A stretch of 7,707 bases of DNA from Actinomycetota bacterium (GTDB lineage Bacteria; Actinomycetota; Actinomycetes; Streptosporangiales; Streptosporangiaceae), in assembly GCA_003161205.1 (NCBI GenBank), contig PMOU01000600.1:1319-9025 (forward strand), written 5' to 3'. The position numbers were made by a program, and so were the translations under genes. The notes below the pieces were generated by a model. The model did no database searches. It had not been told where the DNA came from and saw nothing but the letters and a program-made list of their open reading frames with translations. This document shows positions 4,849 through 7,707 of the stretch, in pieces (position 1 is the first letter of the stretch; each line of letters starts with the position of its first letter).

Positions 4849-5859
4849 TTGAAGACCCGCAGCTTCCGTACGGTACCGCTGCTGGCGGCGGTGATCATGG
4901 TCCTGGCCGCCGGGTGCGCCACGGCGGGCGGCCACGCCGCGTCCCGCGCGGCGCCGCCCCCCGAGGAGCCGGACATCACGGTCGCCGCCATCCCGGCCGT
5001 CGACCTGGCCGGGCTGTACATCGCGCAGGACCGCGGACTGTTCGCCCAGCAGGGGCTGCACGTGACGATCGAGAAGATCGCCAGCAGCCAGGCGATCATC
5101 GCCGACCAGCTCAAGGGCCACGTCGACATCAGCGCCGGCAGCTACCTCGCGTACATCGCGGCGCAGGCGGCGGGGGCCAGGTTCCGCATCCTGGCCGAGG
5201 CCTCCATCCTGGGACCGGGCAGCCGCGTGCTGGTCACCACCGCGAACTCGCCCATCACGACCATCGCCGACCTGGCGGGCCGCAAGATCGGGGTCAACGG
5301 GACCAACAGCATCGGCACCCTGCTGATCCGCGAGCTGCTGGCCGAACACGGGATCTCGCTGCGGAGGGTGGATCTCATCACCGACCCCGACGGCTTCCCC
5401 GCGATGCCCGGGCAGCTCGCCGACGGTGACTGGGGGGCGGCGTTTCTCGCCGAGCCCTACATCACCGTCGCGGGTGAGGAGTACGGCGAGCAGGTGCTGG
5501 CCGACCTCGACCAGGGCGCCACGACGAACTTTCCCGTCGACGGCTACGTCGCCAGCCAGGCGTGGGCGCAGCAGTACCCGAGGACGGCGGCCGCGTTCGT
5601 TCGGGCCATCGAAGCGGGCCAGGTGATCGCCAACAGCGACGCCCTGGCCGTCCAGGCCGCCATCGCGAAATACGACGACCTGCCGGTCCAGGTGACCGCG
5701 GCCATGGTGCTGTCCGGTTACCCGACCGGCCCGGTGAAACAGACGAACATCCAGCGCGTCGCGGTGGCCATGCTCAATTCCGGCATGCTCGGCAGGCAAT
5801 ACGCCCCGGAAATCGAGCGCGGAACCCTGGCCGGGGCGATGGTCGGGTCCGGCTCCTGA
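4849..5859 (+). CDS. ABC transporter substrate-binding lipoprotein, NMT1/SsuA type
   Basis: This 336-residue protein starts at TTG behind a consensus AGGAGG and ends at TGA 5857-5859. Residues 1-23 are a lipoprotein signal: basic MKTRSFR, a hydrophobic core PLLAAVIMVLA, and a lipobox-like LAAGC with Cys23 as the lipidated residue. A low-complexity Ala/Pro linker follows to about 41. The rest reads as an NMT1/THI5 (SsuA/TauA/NrtA) periplasmic-binding fold: DLAGLYIAQDRGLFAQQGL (52-70), QLKGHVDISAGSY (87-99), ITTIADLAGRKIGVNG (136-151), and FPAMPGQLADGDWGAAFLAEPY (183-204, split). It would sit on the outer face of the membrane and deliver a small solute, such as a sulfonate, nitrate, pyrimidine or similar compound, to an ABC permease. 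No permease or ATPase gene is nearby, so it is an orphan or serves a distant transporter. The ligand cannot be told from the sequence. Confidence 0.88.
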   Translation: MKTRSFRTVPLLAAVIMVLAAGCATAGGHAASRAAPPPEEPDITVAAIPAVDLAGLYIAQDRGLFAQQGLHVTIEKIASSQAIIADQLKGHVDISAGSYLAYIAAQAAGARFRILAEASILGPGSRVLVTTANSPITTIADLAGRKIGVNGTNSIGTLLIRELLAEHGISLRRVDLITDPDGFPAMPGQLADGDWGAAFLAEPYITVAGEEYGEQVLADLDQGATTNFPVDGYVASQAWAQQYPRTAAAFVRAIEAGQVIANSDALAVQAAIAKYDDLPVQVTAAMVLSGYPTGPVKQTNIQRVAVAMLNSGMLGRQYAPEIERGTLAGAMVGSGS

Positions 5860-5883
5860 GGGTTGCCGGGGGCTGGTGCCCGT

Positions 5884-5923
5884 CCCGTTCCGGAAAAAAA
5901 AGATCTTTTACCTTCGGAACGGG
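5884..5923. terminator. Hairpin after the binding-protein gene, probable terminator
   Basis: CCCGTTCCG (5884-5892) and CGGAACGGG (5915-5923) are a perfect nine-base inverted repeat 25 bases after the lipoprotein stop. The 22-base loop contains A8 and a perfect 12-bp palindrome AAAAGATCTTTT (5898-5909), so a second inner stem can form. The A/T-rich loop is striking in this GC-rich DNA. No T-run follows the outer stem, but termination or transcript-end protection is the likely role. The symmetry would let it act in both directions. Confidence 0.5.
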
Positions 5924-5997
5924 CGTGGTGCGTGCCCTCGGCGCAGGTCAGCTGGCCGGGCCGGCGCCGAGGTAGCGGAGGACCGCGAGCACCCACG
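5924..5997. repeat. Nested inverted repeat
   Basis: CCTCGGCGC (5936-5944) and GCGCCGAGG (5964-5972) form a perfect nine-base-pair stem over a 19-base loop, in which GGTC/GGCC can pair further. An outer pair CGTGGTGC (5924-5931) / GCACCCACG (5989-5997) matches with one bulged base and encloses it. This structure starts on the base after the preceding hairpin ends. No coding character was seen here. Confidence 0.5.
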
Positions 5998-6001
5998 TCG
6001 G

Positions 6002-6055
6002 TCGATGAATGCGGCAGCCTAACGAAAAGATTGGGCACGCTGCCACTTTCATCGA
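6002..6055. repeat. Two-part hairpin with internal loop
   Basis: TCGATGAA (6002-6009) pairs with TTCATCGA (6048-6055), an eight-base-pair outer stem. A symmetrical 3x3 internal loop follows, then GGCAGC (6013-6018) pairs with GCTGCC (6039-6044) around a 20-base loop. All 14 pairs are perfect. The arrangement resembles a structured RNA more than a simple terminator, and no T-run follows. Confidence 0.5.
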
Positions 6056-6073
6056 ATTCCTGAGCGTTAGAGG

Positions 6074-6106
6074 GGTTGCGGTTGGGGTGGATGGTGCGGT
6101 TGCGGT
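6074..6106 (+). repeat. Direct repeat in a G/T-rich tract
   Basis: GGTTGCGGT occurs at 6074-6082 and again at 6098-6106, 24 bases apart, inside a strand-biased G/T-rich stretch (about 6071-6110) with almost no C on the plus strand. It lies in the leader of the sigma-factor gene. It could be a binding-site pair or simple-sequence drift. Confidence 0.35.
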
Positions 6107-6139
6107 GATAGAGGCGGAGCCGGAGGGTTAGCCCCCGCG

Positions 6140-6193
6140 CGGTGACTCTCCTCGTGAGAAACCTCGGCGGTGAGCCGAACCGCGGCGTCACCG
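6140..6193 (+). promoter_or_regulatory. Possible folded leader (three-way junction) upstream of sigma gene
   Basis: CGGTGAC (6140-6146) pairs with GTCACCG (6187-6193). Inside are two short hairpins: TCTC/GAGA with a five-base loop (6147-6159), and TCGGC/GCCGA with a five-base loop (6164-6178). Together they would give a three-way junction ending about 43 bases before the sigma-factor start. It matches no riboswitch consensus I could recall (TPP, cobalamin and glycine considered). If transcribed it might control translation of the sigma gene; as DNA it could also be an operator. Confidence 0.3.
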
Positions 6194-6223
6194 GTTGCTA
6201 CTTACTCTGCATGAGATGCCTTC

Positions 6224-6230
6224 GGAAAGG
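6224..6230 (+). promoter_or_regulatory. Ribosome binding site fixing the sigma-factor start at 6237
   Basis: GGAAAGG lies six bases before the ATG at 6237. A longer frame can be read back to a TTG at 6195, but that codon has no ribosome binding site, so the shorter product is preferred. Confidence 0.65.
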
Positions 6231-6236
6231 TCACAG

Positions 6237-6839
6237 ATGAACGAGCCGCACGGGGACGCCGGCGCAGCGACCTTCATCGCCAGTCACGACGGCGCCTGCG
6301 ATGACACGGCGCTGCTCCGCAGGATCGGCCGGGGCGACGAGGACGCGATGGCCGGGTTCTACCGCGAGCACGGCCGGGTTGTGCTCGCGCACGTCCTGCT
6401 GGTGGTCGGTGAGCGCGTGCTCGCCGAGGAGATCGTGCAGGACACGATGCTCGCCGTCTGGCAGGGCGCGGGCTCGTTCCGGGGGGAGTCGTCGGTGCGT
6501 TCCTGGGTGATCGGCATCGCCCGGCGGCAGACGCGGGACCGGCTGCGCGGCCCCCGGCTGCGGCTGGCGGATGACACCTTCCTGGCCGATCAGCCCAGTT
6601 CCGGTCCAGGGCCGGAGGTCACGGCCCTGGACCGCGCGGAACTGGCCGAGGTCAAGGGCGCTATCCGGGACCTCGCGCCACCCCACCGGGAGGTACTGGG
6701 CCTGGTCTTCGCCGCCGGGCTCAGCCTCCCCGAGGTCGCCAGCGTGCTGGCGATCCCGGTCGGGACCGTGAAGAGCCGCCTCACCTCGGCGCGCACCGCA
6801 CTGAGCCGGATTCTCAACGAGAAAGGTCAGAACCGATGA
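6237..6839 (+). CDS. ECF-family RNA polymerase sigma factor
   Basis: This 200-residue protein starts at ATG 6237 and ends at TGA 6837-6839. Residues about 24-105 form sigma region 2: DDTALLRRIGRGDEDAMAGF, AEEIVQDTMLAVWQGAGSF (core binding and -10 recognition helix) and SVRSWVIGIARRQTRDRLR. A linker with Pro, Ser and Gly (118-128) leads to region 4 at about 140-190: IRDLAPPHREVLGLVFAAG, then the helix-turn-helix LSLPEVASVLAIPVGTVKSR, which reads the -35 element. Regions 1 and 3 are absent, as in all ECF sigmas. The stop overlaps the start of the downstream anti-sigma gene by four bases (ATGA), so the two are translationally coupled and expected to be regulated together. It directs RNA polymerase to a stress or envelope regulon that cannot be identified from this sequence. 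Confidence 0.93.
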   Translation: MNEPHGDAGAATFIASHDGACDDTALLRRIGRGDEDAMAGFYREHGRVVLAHVLLVVGERVLAEEIVQDTMLAVWQGAGSFRGESSVRSWVIGIARRQTRDRLRGPRLRLADDTFLADQPSSGPGPEVTALDRAELAEVKGAIRDLAPPHREVLGLVFAAGLSLPEVASVLAIPVGTVKSRLTSARTALSRILNEKGQNR

Positions 6840-7707
6840 ACGCAGGTCCTGCTGACACCCGCTCCCCCCATCTGGACGTAGGGGACCTGATCGCCGAGGC
6901 CGCCGGCCAGGCACTAGAGGACCGGGCCCGGGAGCACCTGGCCCGCTGCGAGCTCTGCCGGCTCGAGGCGAACCGGTGGAACCTTGTTGCCGACGGGGTC
7001 CGCGGCCTGGTGGCCGGCACGGCGGAAACAGCCCCGCCGGCCCGGCCGCGGCGCACCGGACGGCGGGTCCTGACGGGTCCCTGGCGGCGCGTCATGGTGG
7101 TGGCCGGGAGCGCGGCGGCGGCGCTCGTCCTGCTCGTCGGGATAGGCGCTGCGACCGGATTCGTGCATGTGTCCCTGTCCGGTCACGGCACCGGCACGGT
7201 CCTCACCGCGGTCAGCGGGTGCACCGGGCTCCAGCAGGCCACCGGGACGCTCGAGCAGGTGAACGGAACCAGCCTGGTCATCAAGACGGCCGGCGGTCAG
7301 CCGGTGACCGTGACCACGACCGGGTCCACGTTCGTGAGCACGTCCGGACCGCTGCTGAGCGACATCACGGATGGGGCATCCGTCGTCGTGCGCGGCTCCA
7401 ACCCCGACGGGACGATCGCGGCCGCCATCGTCACGGTCGGGCCGCCGTTCAGCGCGGTGAACCCGGCGGGCTTTGTCCCGGTCCAGGGGACGGTGTCGGA
7501 CGCCAGCGCCGCTGGCTTCACCCTCGTTACGTCCGGCGGAACCCGGGTCCCGGTGACCACCTCCGCCAGCACGCTCGTCGTGGTGCCCCATGCGAGCCTG
7601 GGCCAGCTGCAGGCCGGCGCCACCATCTTCGCCGTCGGCCAGGCCGGACCGGACGGGACGCTGTCGGCTACAGGGGTGGCAGAGGTCATCCAGCTCCGGG
7701 CCGGAGG
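6836..7707 (+). CDS. Zinc-finger anti-sigma factor with DUF5666-like outer modules (3' partial)
   Basis: The ATG at 6836 overlaps the sigma stop, and the frame is open to the window end (290 codons). The N-terminal cytoplasmic part has HLARCELC (His34, Cys38, Cys41), the H-x3-C-x2-C core of zinc-binding anti-sigma domains, with His12 as a possible fourth ligand. A basic Pro/Arg-rich stretch (69-85) precedes one transmembrane helix (about 86-108, VMVVAGSAAAALVLLVGIGA). The outer region then contains two related modules of about 65 residues. The first (136-201) begins TGTLEQVNGTSLVIKT and ends GTIAAAIVTVG. The second (about 218-285) begins QGTVSDASAAGFTLVTSGG and ends GTLSATGVAEV. Both follow the pattern of DUF5666, a small beta-rich domain. 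The protein should hold the sigma factor at the membrane until a signal acts on the outer part. The C-terminus lies beyond the window, so more modules may follow. Confidence 0.85.
   Translation, partial: MNAGPADTRSPHLDVGDLIAEAAGQALEDRAREHLARCELCRLEANRWNLVADGVRGLVAGTAETAPPARPRRTGRRVLTGPWRRVMVVAGSAAAALVLLVGIGAATGFVHVSLSGHGTGTVLTAVSGCTGLQQATGTLEQVNGTSLVIKTAGGQPVTVTTTGSTFVSTSGPLLSDITDGASVVVRGSNPDGTIAAAIVTVGPPFSAVNPAGFVPVQGTVSDASAAGFTLVTSGGTRVPVTTSASTLVVVPHASLGQLQAGATIFAVGQAGPDGTLSATGVAEVIQLRAG

Noticed and set aside
4717..5799. A 360-codon minus-strand frame antisense to the binding protein
   Set aside because: It is longer than the sense gene but has no signal, domain or ribosome binding site. 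The sense frame has a lipoprotein signal and a consensus Shine-Dalgarno.
6158..6189. Possible autoregulatory ECF promoter (GAAACC then CGTC) before the sigma gene
   Set aside because: The spacing between the elements is about 22 bases, longer than the usual 15-17, and the -35 lacks the GGAAC core.

Overview
The window is high-GC DNA that most likely comes from an actinomycete. The evidence is strong G/C bias at third codon positions, a DUF2510 domain (essentially restricted to Actinobacteria), GTG and TTG starts behind good Shine-Dalgarno sequences, an ECF sigma/anti-sigma pair and a lipoprotein-type solute-binding protein. No transposase, integrase, rRNA, tRNA or CRISPR array was seen. The region looks like accessory chromosome: mostly one-gene units with long spacers, several broken genes, and many inverted repeats.

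Layout. (1) 1-866, minus strand: the N-terminal 288 residues of a DUF2510 / coiled-coil / DUF4041 protein whose C-terminus lies outside the window. DUF4041 proteins often end in a GIY-YIG-type nuclease domain, and this architecture has been linked to phage defence. (2) 867-1465: a regulatory-looking spacer with two nested-type palindromes, then a relic of a VOC (glyoxalase-fold) gene. (3) 1466-1738: a 90-residue probable ribbon-helix-helix DNA-binding protein. (4) 1739-2077: an AT-richer spacer with a doubtful 60-residue minus-strand reading frame and stacked repeats. (5) 2078-3504: a class I SAM methyltransferase followed by an adenylate-kinase-like NMP kinase with a zinc-type lid. A 16-bp tandem repeat and a strong hairpin follow. 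(6) 3677-4581: two broken genes facing each other, an OmpR-type response regulator (plus) and a patatin-like hydrolase (minus). Each has lost its 3' end, and they are fused tail to tail near 4235-4242, so a deletion or rearrangement probably joined them. (7) 4617-4644: an operator-like array of three alternating half-sites upstream of the patatin remnant. (8) 4849-5859: an NMT1/SsuA-type periplasmic-binding lipoprotein without its permease or ATPase. (9) 5860-6236: a non-coding stretch filled with consecutive inverted repeats. (10) 6237-7707: an ECF sigma factor overlapping, by ATGA, a zinc-finger anti-sigma membrane protein. That protein carries two tandem DUF5666-like modules outside the membrane and runs off the window.

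Functionally, the intact units are a signalling pair (sigma/anti-sigma), an orphan substrate-binding lipoprotein, a methyltransferase/kinase pair and a possible defence protein. I see no evidence that all of these form one system. The most noteworthy items are the DUF2510-DUF4041 protein, the tail-to-tail gene fusion, the three-half-site operator and the abutting hairpins at 5884-6055. All family assignments come from reading motifs by eye; no database search was made.
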